Shown: positions 1 through 12,700 of the stretch, in pieces
How the letters are laid out: each line of letters opens with the position of its first letter
How positions within the stretch are numbered: the first letter of the stretch is position 1
Assembly: GCA_026874595.1 (NCBI GenBank)
Contig: CM049317.1
Location: forward strand, 30,546,901-30,610,900
Direction: 5' to 3'
Origin: Sipunculus nudus
Taxonomy: Eukaryota > Annelida > Sipuncula > Golfingiida > Sipunculidae
Length of the DNA: 64,000 nucleotides
Notes under the pieces: model-generated
Seen by the model: the letters and a program-made list of their open reading frames with translations, nothing else
Database searches by the model: none
Told to the model about the DNA's origin: nothing
Position numbers and translations under genes: made by a program

Positions 1-3000
1 CAAATGAATCATTATAATAAATGTTCAAATAAGCAATTTTATTCACAATTAATTGGGAAAGATAATGTGAAAATTTATTAATATGACTACCAGGAGAGAT
101 TAAATATCAATCTATCTGCAAAGTCTGTCCAACATCATCAAGAAATATGTATAAACACAGAACTTTACAAAGTTTCTGATAATATGTTTTCCCCCATTTG
201 AGAAGAGAAAGAAAAGCAGTTTTTTTAATGAGACTTGCACATAAACCACTATTTCAAAAGATGCCACACGTGATGTTTTAGGAAAATAAGTTCATAATAA
301 TGGTATTTTATTGGTCTGTGTTCAAAGGAAAAGTAGAATAAGACCAACTTTTAGCTAAGTTTTTAAATCGTGAGGCAGCATTTCCAACAGCATCCCCCCT
401 TCTGTCGCTCGAGTTCTTATTAACCATTTCTTGAATTAAATCTATTTTCGATTTGACAAATCCTGATACTCTTGTATTTTATAGTTCAGGCAATATAGTT
501 ATAGTTTCTACCAAAAACTTGCACTCCTGAGAAGGCTTGTATTTAGTAAAACAACTTAATGGGAATCTTAAGAACTGAAATTTGTAATATGTTTGAAATA
601 AAGTAATCTACCCATAAGAGGGTGCTCTAGGTGCTAACTTTGAACATGCTTTTGTAAACCTGTGAACAGGAAAGAGTTAATGTTATATGCACATCTGAAA
701 TAATACCTTTTATTAAACTCTGCCAAACTATGGAATACAATAACCTCTTTTCAGGTCCCAAGGCTGTGCAAAAATTACCATACCAAACAATGATATTCCA
801 TGAAGAATATGCATATTGGCATTTAATATTTAACTGTCATATATCAACATGCAGGTGAAATGGGAAAATTATCATTTCATTATTTCAAAACTTAGATCAT
901 TATATACAATTATAATTTCTTATTTAAAACACAACCAGGTCTGGTTCCACTGCTGTTTCTATTTTCAAGTGCCGACAGACATAATGAGTCAAAGACAAAA
1001 AATTTGCTAAATGAAAGGAAACATTTACCTTGCCATTTAATATCTTGGTTACAGAATATAACAGGCACAATTATTCTTCAGTGCATCCAACAAGCCTTTA
1101 CAAAGCACATTATGAATGGATCGTGTTGATACAAATGTAAACCTATCATACTGACATATTCTAACATAACAATTATGCAAACCCTACACCCACATAAAAA
1201 CAACTTGGCAGATGAAGCAGGATGGGTCACATGATTGATCTGATGAATCACATGATCAGATACCCATTGTAAAACTGGTTGCATGCACCTTTCGTGATAC
1301 ATTCATGTAAACAGCATAAATAATACTGATTTCATAGAATCACACAATACATTTCACCGTCCAAGTGAATCCATGCCTCCTCCAGGAAAAAGAATACATT
1401 TTTGATTTAATGATTTGACAAATTTCCTAAAAGATTAAATTTAGAAGAGCTTCACTCAAGGAAAATGGCCATAATGCTAACATATGCTTATGAGACAAAG
1501 ATATGCCAAAAATATTCAGCATGGCAAGTATAAATTTGGTATGGGCTCTGAAATTCATCACACAACATGCAGCGAAATTTTATGCAGCAATACTGTGTGA
1601 ATGTATGGAAAATTTGTGCTGTATACTCTGCAATGTTTTTAGTCAAGGACTTCAGTTTTGTGTTAAAAATCATCACAATTTCATTGTGCGCATGCAGAAT
1701 GTAGAAACCGAATTCACAAATAGTGACCCAGTCCGGATCCTGACTCAGTAACCAGGTGAACCCCCCCCCCCCCCCAATATGTCACAGTAACAGTCAATTC
1801 AGCCATGGTACATAGCCATATATAATGAAAGATCTCCTAAACCTGTATTTGCCAGTACATAATTTTATGTACTGTCACCAACTCAAGTTGAGCTTGGTCA
1901 ATAGAACATTTAGTGCTTTCTATCAGACCTTTATGTGTATCAGCAGTAATAGATCAGCAATGATAAAACAGCTGATCACAGCATAGGCCAAGAACAGCAG
2001 AGCACTGATGAATGAAACCATATGTACCCCAGCTCTGCAGAAACACACATTTCTGAAAAGTCAGCACGTCCTCTTTTCTTTTAGTAACATAAACACCTCT
2101 CAAGCCCAACTTAAATAATCTTTATAATACCACTATGAGTAGAAAAAAAAAATATAACTACTGAATATTTTATCTAAGTGATAATGCCCCCCCCCCCATA
2201 AAACACAAAAACATTCAGTAAGAGTATGCAATTGGGCCATAGCAGTATACTGAATTGTTGTATGGACTGTAAGGTAAGTTGCAGAATGAGCATACAATTT
2301 TTGTTTTCCTCTAAAGAATTTACCCAGTCATGATTTCATCTGACCTTTGGCTTTGGATATAGGGCATTATTTTTTGGAAAATTTGTATGATTAAATTCTT
2401 TTCCCTGGAGAAAACTGGAACTTGATGATCACTCCCTACCATCACAAGAACTGCCCCCCCCCCCCCCCCCCCCGTGGCATAGTTTTAATATCCCAGCCCC
2501 TCATAACACCCTCTAAAAGAGGAATGCACTAAAATACCGACCCAAAAGTAAACATTTGCATCTTTGGCAACAGACATCATACCTCCCAAACAAACAAACA
2601 TACAACAAAATTGTAAAATCCAAAAAGGTAACAAAATATCTCTGCCACATTGTGAGCAATCCTGCTTTTTTATACACTGTATAAAAAGGATAGAAAAAGG
2701 AAAGAAATCCAGTAAACATCATAAACAGCATGTAAAATGCAATTCAAAAAACGATACACATGTATAGTGTCAAAATTTTATTTGATTCATCCACTGTTAC
2801 TTGTACAATTTTGACTCCCTTTTGAATGTAGCTTCTTTCCTTTTTCATGACCTTGTCAATATCTGTACACATTACATAGGATGCATCTCTATATAATTGT
2901 ATGTCTTACCAGTATTATATACAAACAGCTATTCCTTGTTTAGTGTGCTACAATGCACAAATGAACACAGAACATTTCATAAGCCAACTAACTTTTAAAC

Positions 3001-3919
3001 AAGAACTTGTGAAAACTGGGAAACATGACATATAATATAGCACACTGGTAATCTCAAATACAAATTGTTTATACTTTTGAAACTTCCCTAGTTTATTTTA
3101 ATGAAATATCATCAACATTAATATTCACTTATAAAATAATATTATAAAGTTCCTGAACTTGCAAACACTGTCAATTTCCACAGGAATGGTATACTTTTCC
3201 AAATGATCAAGTTAATTTTCTTCAACATTACCATCATTAAAATACATCATCTGTAGCAACAGCACAATGCCTATGTCACCAACTCTAAGTTAGGTGAGAA
3301 AATTTCATGCAATTTTGCTGTTAAAACAGAATAAACCACAGACTACAAGCCACATTTTCTAGCACTGAAGGTCTGAAGTTTCTTGAATGGAATAACTAAT
3401 AATATCATAACAAATGGGGCTATTACCAGGAAACAAATAATATTGTAACAGATCTGATAGTGATACCAGTTAGATAGCCTGCAAACAGCCTTCGTATTAA
3501 ATACTACAAAAGAAGCATTCCTAATACATTGTAATAAGGGTCACCAAATATCCTCGTCGCTCTAACAGTCTTTACAAGGACCGCAATCCATCGGCAACAT
3601 TATCTGTTAGACTTGCTCAACAGCAAGAAAACAAGCAGTCTATATGCGTGGACAGTAAAATGATAACACAAGCACACATCTTGTAGTTGTAGAATAGAAA
3701 TAAACAAGGACGGATGTGTGCACAACTGTGACCTCCAGGTCACACTGTGACCCGAGTTCACGGATGCCAGTAACCAATCAGCTGCCAGTAAATACAGGAG
3801 GCCCACTTGTGCCTTTTTTGTTTACCAACTGGCCAAATTAGTGTAAACTCCGTTTCACCGACACTTGTTAACTTAATTTTGAATGACAGTCACACTAATA
3901 ACTTCTACAAGTCCCTTAT
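1..3919. other. Region downstream of HEXIM; 3' UTR plus intergenic
   Basis: I see no convincing coding exon on either strand. The part next to the HEXIM stop is probably its 3' UTR. Minus-strand AATAAA signals occur at 3092-3097 and 2777-2782, among others, so the transcript end cannot be fixed. The region is AT-rich and contains three poly-C tracts (1761-1775, 2187-2197, 2454-2473). The short ORFs here look random. Confidence 0.5.
2454..2473. repeat. Poly-C tract (20 C)
   Basis: An uninterrupted run of 20 C, the longest of several in the window. Others are 1761-1775, 2187-2197, 6480-6491, 8055-8068 and 19169-19179. Such tracts are prone to length error in sequencing and to slippage. Confidence 0.9.
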
Positions 3920-4780
3920 TTACTCAGAACCTTTCTTACCAGACTCTAGGTGCTCATTTTCTCGCCGTAACCTCTGATTTTCGGCACGTAAGCGTTCGAT
4001 TTCAGCTTGCAGGGATCTAGCGGTTCCCCTGCTCTGACACCCCTCCAATGATAATGCATCTATCCCACTACCATTCACACGTGAGCCCTGTTGAGCTGAC
4101 AAGTTTTGGACCTTTTTCTCTAGCGATTCCACTTTACTTTCTAGCATGATATGCTCGCGGACCAGTTCGTCTTTTGTCATAGTTTGCAATCTTTCAGCAT
4201 GGAAGTTTTCATAAGTTTCAGCGAACTCTTTCTCCAGGAATATTTCTTCATCGTTTGGAGAGTCATAATAATCATCGGACGAGTCCAAACTGCCCGAACC
4301 GTCCCCGCCGCGGGTAGAGCGGGATTTGTGTCGGACATCAAACGCTGGGCTAGCTTGTTCCCGATCATCCATCAAGAACTGTGTCGTGTTATAAGGTGCC
4401 ACTGGATGCCCGGACGCAAAACGTTCTTCCCTTTTCAGACATGCTCTCTTTGTTTCTTTCTCATCAAGTTCTTTTCTCTCTTCCCAAGTCAACTTGTTGT
4501 AAGGCTTCCACTTTCGCCGATGGTGTTTCCCACCTTTGTTTTTACCTCGTCGGTGTCTTTTCCTTTTACAGCCGTTGACAGCATCCCCAGACTGATCAGC
4601 TTTATCAGCTGGAGACCGATTTCCTGACTGCCCGTGGGTCGGGCTCAGGGAACTCTGTGTTGAGTCGATTTCCAGTGTGTCCCTTCGATTCACATCCTCA
4701 CTTTGACAGCCCTCGCCTGACACCTGTGTTGGAGAATCGGCTTTCCTCTCTGCAACTGTGCCACTCCCACATTCAGCCAT
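3920..4780 (-). CDS. HEXIM1: HEXIM: P-TEFb / 7SK snRNP inhibitor (intronless)
   Basis: A 286-residue protein in one exon. HEXIM proteins bind 7SK RNA and, as dimers, hold P-TEFb (CDK9-cyclin T) inactive in the nucleus, limiting transcription elongation. Domains seen in order: a Ser/Gly-rich N-terminus; a basic RNA-binding stretch (about residues 72-93, rich in Lys/Arg/His) running into WKPYNKLTWEE; the hallmark PYNTTQFLMDD (129-139) whose PYNT motif is needed to inhibit CDK9; an acidic patch (about 165-185); and two coiled-coil segments (about 197-227 and 255-280) matching the cyclin T-binding and dimerisation region. The open frame extends 13 codons upstream but only to a TTG, so ATG at 4780 is the start; a stop lies just above. 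Human HEXIM1 is also intronless but longer (359 residues). One gene copy is seen, so HEXIM1 versus HEXIM2 cannot be separated. DHX29 lies divergently, 3.7 kb away. Confidence 0.95.
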   Translation of the reverse strand: MAECGSGTVAERKADSPTQVSGEGCQSEDVNRRDTLEIDSTQSSLSPTHGQSGNRSPADKADQSGDAVNGCKRKRHRRGKNKGGKHHRRKWKPYNKLTWEERKELDEKETKRACLKREERFASGHPVAPYNTTQFLMDDREQASPAFDVRHKSRSTRGGDGSGSLDSSDDYYDSPNDEEIFLEKEFAETYENFHAERLQTMTKDELVREHIMLESKVESLEKKVQNLSAQQGSRVNGSGIDALSLEGCQSRGTARSLQAEIERLRAENQRLRRENEHLESGKKGSE

Positions 4781-4907
4781 GGATGTCACCTTTTTACCCA
4801 AATATTGATCAAAACACAATACAGTCTGTTAAAATATTCTCGGCAACTTCCCGACGTTTGCATCTGGACGCTTCTTGCTGTACTAACTCGGTACGGCCTT
4901 GCCTCAA

Positions 4908-4915
4908 TATTTATA
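4908..4915 (-). promoter_or_regulatory. Candidate TATA box for HEXIM
   Basis: The minus strand reads TATAAATA here, about 130 bases upstream of the HEXIM ATG. This would place a transcription start near 4880 and give a 5' UTR of about 100 bases. Motif match only; AT-rich DNA makes chance matches common. Confidence 0.4.
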
Positions 4916-5494
4916 TCATACCACATGATATAGTCTTCCGCAAAACCTAGACCCAGCGTCCAAGATTCGCAATGATTTTCACTCGAGCCCGGTTTGTACA
5001 TTTACATCGATTACAACCCCCGTACAAATGATTATATGGAGAGTACGAATGTGATACCAGTGTGCATGAACGAGTTGAATTTCTGAAATTATGCCAAACA
5101 TAGGCGAGACCCAGAATACGCGTATTGATACAAAAAATAAGTCCGACGCCTGTGAAGCGCCATCTATCTGATGATCATAAACTAAATAATTCGGTCATCC
5201 AAGGGCTAACAGCTGTTACAAACAGGTCATTTGTGTCATGGATAACATAATAATTAAATTGTGATTTAATGAGGATTTAATTTGTTCATGAGTTATTGGG
5301 TTCGTTGGTCCTTTTAAGACCAGTCTCTATGTCAAAATATTCCCACTAGCATCAAGCTATTGAGCTGTAAAGCTACTCAAATTTGTATAACTGACTATAG
5401 CCTACACATATATATTATAGGACTGAACATATATATTTAACGACAATGAACATTGTATACATGTAACATTCAGTAATAATTCGAGTTTTTTTAT

Positions 5495-5502
<8 letters not shown>

Positions 5503-5557
<55 letters not shown>

Positions 5558-5589
5558 ATGGATATACCAATACGTAGATACGTAGATAC

Positions 5590-5645
<56 letters not shown>
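5503..5645. repeat. Compound TA / GA microsatellite
   Basis: A (TA)n run (5503-5525) followed by (GA)n to 5553, a short spacer with repeated ACGTAGAT-like words, then a long (TA)n run (5591-5645). Confidence 0.95.
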
Positions 5646-5648
<3 letters not shown>

Positions 5649-5974
5649 TAGGGAAGATTTTAAAAAAAAGATAAAAAAATTAAACATTTCTATATGTCTG
5701 TAGCATAATATTAGGCCTAAATGAGGATATCGTGCGTGCACCCTATAGCTAAACAGATAAAAAAATAATGATTCTCTATACCTAATGTAACTTTATGGCG
5801 ATTTATGTTATTACCAAAGATCAATTTAGTCAGTTAATACATATGAAAGAACATGATTTTACAGTGAGTGACTGATATACCGGTAAATGATGGGACATTA
5901 ATACACAGTAGGCCTAAGTCGGTTCTGAGTAGGCTTTTCCATCTCCCTGTATATAATGAACTATATATACCGTG

Positions 5975-5976
<2 letters not shown>

Positions 5977-6026
<50 letters not shown>
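5977..6026. repeat. TA microsatellite
   Basis: Near-perfect (TA)n interrupted once by an extra T near its right end. Confidence 0.9.
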
Positions 6027-6086
6027 ATACCTAGAATAAGTCCTGAAGGTTAAGGGCTGAACTAAAAAAAAGTAGCTAAAAGATAC

Positions 6087-6091
<5 letters not shown>

Positions 6092-6138
<47 letters not shown>
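6092..6138. repeat. GA microsatellite
   Basis: Perfect (GA)n of 47 bases. Confidence 0.95.
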
Positions 6139-6143
<5 letters not shown>

Positions 6144-8258
6144 CAATTTCTCTTCAGATATACATGAATATGCCTAGTGGCCATATATTTATAGGCCTAC
6201 AGCTTTTCATACAAATCTTAATTATGTCGTTACTAGTAATTATCGCTAAGTTTACGGAACAAAGCCAAGGGGCCAATTCAACTATCCTTATTACGCAAGT
6301 TAATTAGCCCACAATCACATGTATCACACCTCGCTTACTATGGAGGGTCACAGCCCAGCCTTAAGTCAGCCTATGTTTATTTAGTTATCTACACAGCATT
6401 TAAACTATTCACTTGCTTAAAATCAGTAACCTTACAATTGAAAAAGGATAGAAGCCTCTTCCTCCCTTCCCTCCCCTCACCCCCCCCCCCCTCCCCGTCC
6501 CCAGGAAATAAGAACCCCTCCTCAAAATTTCCCAACAGCCCAACGATTACACGCAGAAAGGATGAAAACTTCACTCGATATATATATTGGTTATATATGC
6601 AAGACTAATTTTTTATACATTTTTAACAGTTCTTTTCATTCTAATTTGATTTAAAGAACACCCGTTTAAATCATCCAGAACATAATAGAATGTAGGCTAA
6701 TGCATGTCATATCAGAAAAAAAAGTCTCTAAATAAAAGGGAAGGGTATTGGAGAAAATGAGAAAAAAATATGCGGATGTCTGATTTATCTCGAAACCACC
6801 ATGTTGAAAAAGATTGCTTTCTTTTCCCTAAAAGTGCATGGGGGTACAAAAATACTTTGTCCCCCATTCCTAGAAAAGTGAGGCGGATACATTCCCCCTC
6901 GTACAATTCAATTTGTTCAGATTTTATCAATATAATAATATGGGGGCAAGTATTTTCAGGTGTGTATCGATCGGCCGTGTAGGTTCTTTGAACGAAAAAG
7001 GGGGACTCACATCTATAGAAAAGACCGACCTCCTTGGAACTCTTGCGAAAGACTAATTAAAAAAAAATAAACCGTTTGTGTATCAACAACATTTTCAACT
7101 GCGCCGCCTCACGTAGCTGAAGTCTTATCAAATCCACCGAAAGTCCACGCCGTATAATTGGGTCGAAAAATTCTTCTTTTTTTTTTACAAACTTTTCACC
7201 AGATCATCAGAAATCCTATATTTGTCGGACAAGTGCAAGAATATTATACGATAATAATTTGGTTATAAGAAACTTTGACATCCAAAGTATTTTATAATCT
7301 CATATTCTTTATATATCATAATTGTTCTTTTCAATGAGTAAACTATTTACTGTGTATAAGTGATCTCTTCCAATACCACGTGTTTATAGGCCTAATTTAT
7401 TATCGCATTGCATCAAATGTAGAGAAACATCTTAGCTGTCAGCAAATATATGCAATGAGGGGTCCTAAGGCATTAGATTAATTGTACAATGCAATGAGAA
7501 ACCGAAACAAAGTCAGGTCATGCGTGAGACTAGTATTATTTAACCTTTAAGAACGTTTTAAGACTTGTTACCCGTACTTTATCATAATGGCTTCAATCCA
7601 CATAAAATATAAAGCTTTTCAATCACATTTTCATGCATTTTAGATATATGCTTGAAATAGAGTTGTACCTAGTTATTGCTTAATTAATACTATTAAGTAG
7701 TGTGCATATTTATTGCCTGTCGATGGTTGGTTATTTTCTTTCATTTAAAATCGATTCCTTTTACTGTTTTTTGCTCATTCAATATACAACGAATACACCT
7801 ACAACACACCATTTAACACCCCTGCCCACTCGTTAAAAATTATGGGAGATACCTAGCACTTTGTGTTTTCAGTGCTTCTATCTGTTCCTCAATTTATTGA
7901 TCCTGTCCAATCTAAAAATGCTTTCGCCGGGCTAGTAATACAGTTATTTCGCAATAACGATTTCTTATTTTAATCCTTCAAACTTGCATTAATTAATTTT
8001 TCAATTAAAAAGGTGGGTTCCACAATTTTGTGGAAAAAGGCAAATTATGTTAATCCCCCCCCCCCCCCTCCCTTCCGTCCCCCACCAAATTGCGCCCATG
8101 CATGGACCCATCCTTAAAATTTAAATAACCTTAAATAAAATAGCTATGTATATTTACAAATGGAAACAAAATATCCTTTATCCCCAGTCACTCGGTATAT
8201 GTTGATATACAGCAGGAATACAGATCTATATATTCTAATTTAAAGAAAATAAGTAACG

Positions 8259-8282
8259 AGAGAGAGAGAGAGAGCGAGAGAG
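8259..8282. repeat. GA microsatellite upstream of DHX29
   Basis: (GA)n with one C interruption, about 210 bases before the DHX29 ATG, so possibly in its promoter or 5' UTR. Confidence 0.85.
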
Positions 8283-8489
8283 TGACTTTATGGTAAAGGT
8301 ATCTGGTAGTGATTCTTGCTGGCGGGCAACTTATTTTGGCGTCAAGATTTATGAAACGGAGAAGTATAAGTGCAGTTGAAGTACGTCTGTGTACGTCTGA
8401 TGTCTGGACGCAGCCTTGCGAAACGTCTGTGTTAGGTGTGAAAAAGAAGATAGTTATACTTGATTTGGTGGTTATACGACTGAACCAAT

Positions 8490-8646
8490 ATGGGGAAAAA
8501 GAAAAAGCAAGAAAACCAGTCGGCCGCTCAGGATGACAAGAAAAGTAAACCGAGTAACCAACCCTCGTCCACCACTCATGATGAAAGAAAGAAGAAAAAA
8601 GGAGGTGCAACTGTCAGCACAAGTGGTTCTGCAACTTCTGCCACTG
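8490..8646 (+). CDS. DHX29: DHX29 exon 1 (start codon)
   Basis: Codes for residues 1-52 plus one base. Begins MGKKKKQ, like the MGGKNKK start of the human protein; Lys/Ser/Thr-rich and low in complexity. Donor is G|GTATAC. Reading on into the intron gives a stop 27 bases later. Confidence 0.9.
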
Positions 8647-8755
8647 GTATACCACTGTATACTACTAATGAATAATATGTTTATTAAACAATCCGTATTA
8701 TAATTTAATTTTGGAAACTCGAAAACGCAGGGCTTCTGGCATATATATGTTACTT

Positions 8756-8794
<39 letters not shown>

Positions 8795-8967
8795 GGTTGT
8801 TAAGTTTTTCCCAGAGCGGTATTTACCAGCTGGTAAATACCGATATTTACTGCCTTTGGGAAAACCTCTCAAAGTGGGAAAATGGGAAAAACTGGAAATA
8901 ACCTCTAATAATCTTATAAAAGGAGAGACCACCAGATATCTGACTGAATTAAAAGAAAATATCATCT

Positions 8968-8998
<31 letters not shown>

Positions 8999-9719
8999 TT
9001 AAACAAACATACTCAAATCACAAAACCAAGATATGAAAATATATGCATATATGTATATATGTATGTATATATCAGAGTTGGGTCCAGGTACTTTAAAAGT
9101 ACTCGAGTACGAGTACTGAGTACTTTAAAAGTACTCAAGTACAAGGATGAGTACTTTTGCATTTTTTTTTCAAAAGTACTAGAGTACGAGTACCAAGTAC
9201 TCAAAATGTACTCATGAGTACTTAAATGAGTACTTTTTGAAACCAAACTTGTTTAATGATGTTATTGAATAAAATATATTCTCAGAAAGTTAAGATTATT
9301 CTTATTAATGAAAACCCAGTACAAAATAAAAATATATACAATGTTGTGTTATACTGAATCAAAATACTGAGGCAAAATGTAAACTCTAGGGCATATAAAC
9401 AGGTCATATACAGTTGAAATACATCAACGCATTTACTTATTAAAGTAGGCGGTTTGCATATATCTTACTATAATATTCTGAAATAAACTATAACTAATAT
9501 GATAAATTGAGATTAAAGTTTATTAAGAAAAATATGAAATACCCAAAAGTACTCATGAAGTACTCATATGAGTACCGAATACTTTCAAAGTACTCGAGTA
9601 CAAGTACGAGTACTTTTGTGATTTTTAAAAAGTACTCGAGTATGAGTACTGAGTACTAAAAAAAGTACTCATGAGTACGAGTACTATGAGTACGAGTACT
9701 TTTGGACCCAACTCTGGTG

Positions 9720-9753
<34 letters not shown>

Positions 9754-12700
9754 TAATTTCAACATTAAACAGAATTAATTAACTATACATCATTATACTC
9801 TCTCAAAAATTTTCATCAGACATTTTCCCCAGTAATTCCCGCTACTAACCAGTTTTCCCCAGTTATTCCCAATTAATCCCGGGTTTTTCTCACTGTTTTT
9901 CCCGGGGAAAAATAACAGCCCTGATATATATATATATATGGGGAGGTGTGCATCCAGCACCCCCTAGCGGCCGTATAAAAAAAAAAATGAAAAAAACAGT
10001 TTTGAGATACTTGTATAGGACTTCAGATATGTCATTTCAAAAAGATTCCTGCAACAATGTGGCCTCCAGGGCAAGATGACTGAAATCTCGAAATATTTTG
10101 TTTGATGAGATATTATACGAGATATTGCAAGACTTGAAATGCAACCTTTCAGTACTAATTGAATGCTACCTAATGCAATAAAGTAGACCTCTGTAGCTTT
10201 GAAACTGACAAAGTTAGAAAATATCAGCACTTTTTCCTGAAAATGCGTTACCATGGTTATCGCAAATTGAGGTAGCTACACACCAGAAGACAGGCCTTGG
10301 AAAGATGATTAAAATGAGCTACTGTTGAAGTAGATACGGCTGATAGTAACACAGATATGAAGAAAAAAACTTTTTCTATACTTTTGATGACCTTGACCTT
10401 TGACCTATATTGACCAAAAACAATAGGCTCCTGTCATTTTAAATTTTCCATCAACTGTGCAAGTTTGAAAGCGATTGCTGCAAAATTGCGACCTGTACAG
10501 GGGGAACAGACAAACAAACAGACATCAGAGATTTCTGGCAAGCAACAAACAACAAAAGTTCAAATAAAAATACAGATATAGGACCATTCAGTCCAAAGAC
10601 ATCACCTCAGCAGTAGACAGCACATTAATCAGCACATTCACTTCCTCAGTTGTTAAGTGTGATGTACTTAATCCGTCTTTACAGTCAGTTATTTCCGATA
10701 TTAATTCTATGTTAACAGACCTTGGTACCTTTTGAAAATGACTCTTTAAGGTATTAAGATAACCATTGTCACCCCACATTCCATATTTATCCATCTCACT
10801 TTAAAGATATCTTAGATTGTTTCCAAGTACACCGACAGATGTATACTTAGCTCTTTTAGCTAAGAACTGTATATTATTTTCAACAGTATACATAGTGCAT
10901 AAAAATGTGATAAAGCTTGCAATGAATATATTTATCAGGGAAGAAGACCCTGCAAGACCATGAACAATACTCCTGTGCGAGTTATATGGCAAATGCCAAA
11001 TATGACGCAAAGCCTTGTTATAAGATGTACATAATTTTTCTATTGATTTATGCTGTAATATCCAGGACTGACAGCCATAGAATTAACAACAAAAGGAATG
11101 AAATAACTTTATTTACAACCCTCGTCCACAGACATCCAAAGGTAGACATTAGAACATTAAAGCTTGAGATAAATTTGCCCCTTTTATTCATTATATCATG
11201 ATGATCTGATAAGTCTAAGCTTACCATATTTCCTAGGTACTGCACAGATTCCTCCTTTTCTATCAGAACATCATTAAAGCATATGTTTTCTGGTTTAACT
11301 GCTGAACCCTTTTTGAACAGAACACATTTTGTTTTCTTTGGATTGAAAACCATATCAAATTCTATTGCAAAACGTTCACATTCTTCAACATTTCCTGAAG
11401 GCCTGACCTACTGGGGATTAACAATGTGAGATCATCAGCATAGCCTAATGCTCCTACATAATGGCTACCAACATAACGTCCAATACCTTTATTTTTAAGC
11501 TAATTCTGTAATTCATCCATATATATAGTAACAGAATAGGAGACAAGACTCCTCCTTACCACACATCATTACTGGCTCCAAACTCCTCGGATTCAACTCC
11601 ACCCCATTTAGTTTTGACAACGGGTGTCCTGTATATATCAATTAGGACCTGAATTATAGCAGGCTGAACATTTTGTTCCAATAACATTCCAAACAACTTA
11701 GGAATATTAAGTTTGTCAAATGCACGAGATGCATCAACAAAACAAGAATACACTGGTGAACCATCCCATATGTAATGTCCAACTGTTTCCTTTAGGACTA
11801 CTGTGCACATGTTAGTTGAGTGGCCCTTTTTAAATGCAAACTGTAATGAGGAGGTACTGAGTTTATTTCCAGTCCTATTGATGATTAGAATATCGAGCAA
11901 CTTACTCAAACAACTAGCTAAAGAGATACCCCTATAATTGTCATCACATGTGAGATCACCCTTACGATCTTTAGGTATGGGTACAATTACATATGTATTC
12001 ATATCTTTGGAAACATGTCCATGGGAGATCATAAATTGAAACAGAATTGACAGATATATATACGATCAGGGCCCTGAATTATATGGTCAGACTGTAAAAT
12101 ATTTCTGCCATCAGATTTTCCCCTCTTTAAATGCTTAACGGCCCTTTTCACATCTGAGACATCTACACAAAATTTATCATTTGCATATATCCTTTGCATT
12201 GTCACATCTTCTAATGCATTAAGGTCATCTGCATTGTCATGGAGACTATAATACTATATAGTTCAGGCTGTTGCTAAAGGTCAGGACCCAGGCACCGATC
12301 ATACAGGCTAAATTTTAGCACTTCCTATGAGCATGCCCACTGACACTGCTGGACACATCTATGGGAGCTATTTCTCTGGCACAGACTGACAGACCCTCTA
12401 GAACATATGCTATTGTTCGGGCATTTAGTAATAAATATACATTCCAATTTATTTCAATTGTAGCACTTTTATGTAGGATTTTTCTGGCAGAATACGCATA
12501 GACCTGGAGATCTGCAAAATTACCAAAATTTAATAAAAAGTGACAGAAGTGAACTGCTTGATTTTAATTGACCATGGCCTTAGCATGTTTAAAATATATG
12601 TTCTCACAAATTAATGCGGAAATGAAAGACCCTATTTTAATATATGTTCAGTGTTAATTGGTTTAAGATGAAGTCCATATATGATATTAAATGAAAATAT

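Larger units (their letters stand above)
4781..8489. other. Divergent HEXIM / DHX29 upstream region
   Basis: The 3.7 kb between the two start codons. It should hold both promoters and both 5' UTRs. Coding exons are not visible. CpG-containing sequence is concentrated beside each gene (4830-5170 and 8320-8490); the middle is AT-rich with TA, GA and poly-C simple repeats. Confidence 0.6.

Noticed and set aside
4781-4819. Upstream extension of HEXIM by 13 residues
   Set aside because: The extension would start at TTG, and a stop lies just above; the first ATG in frame is at 4780 and begins the normal protein.
5415-5741. Short ORF of YIYI repeats
   Set aside because: Translation of TA and GA microsatellites, not a gene.
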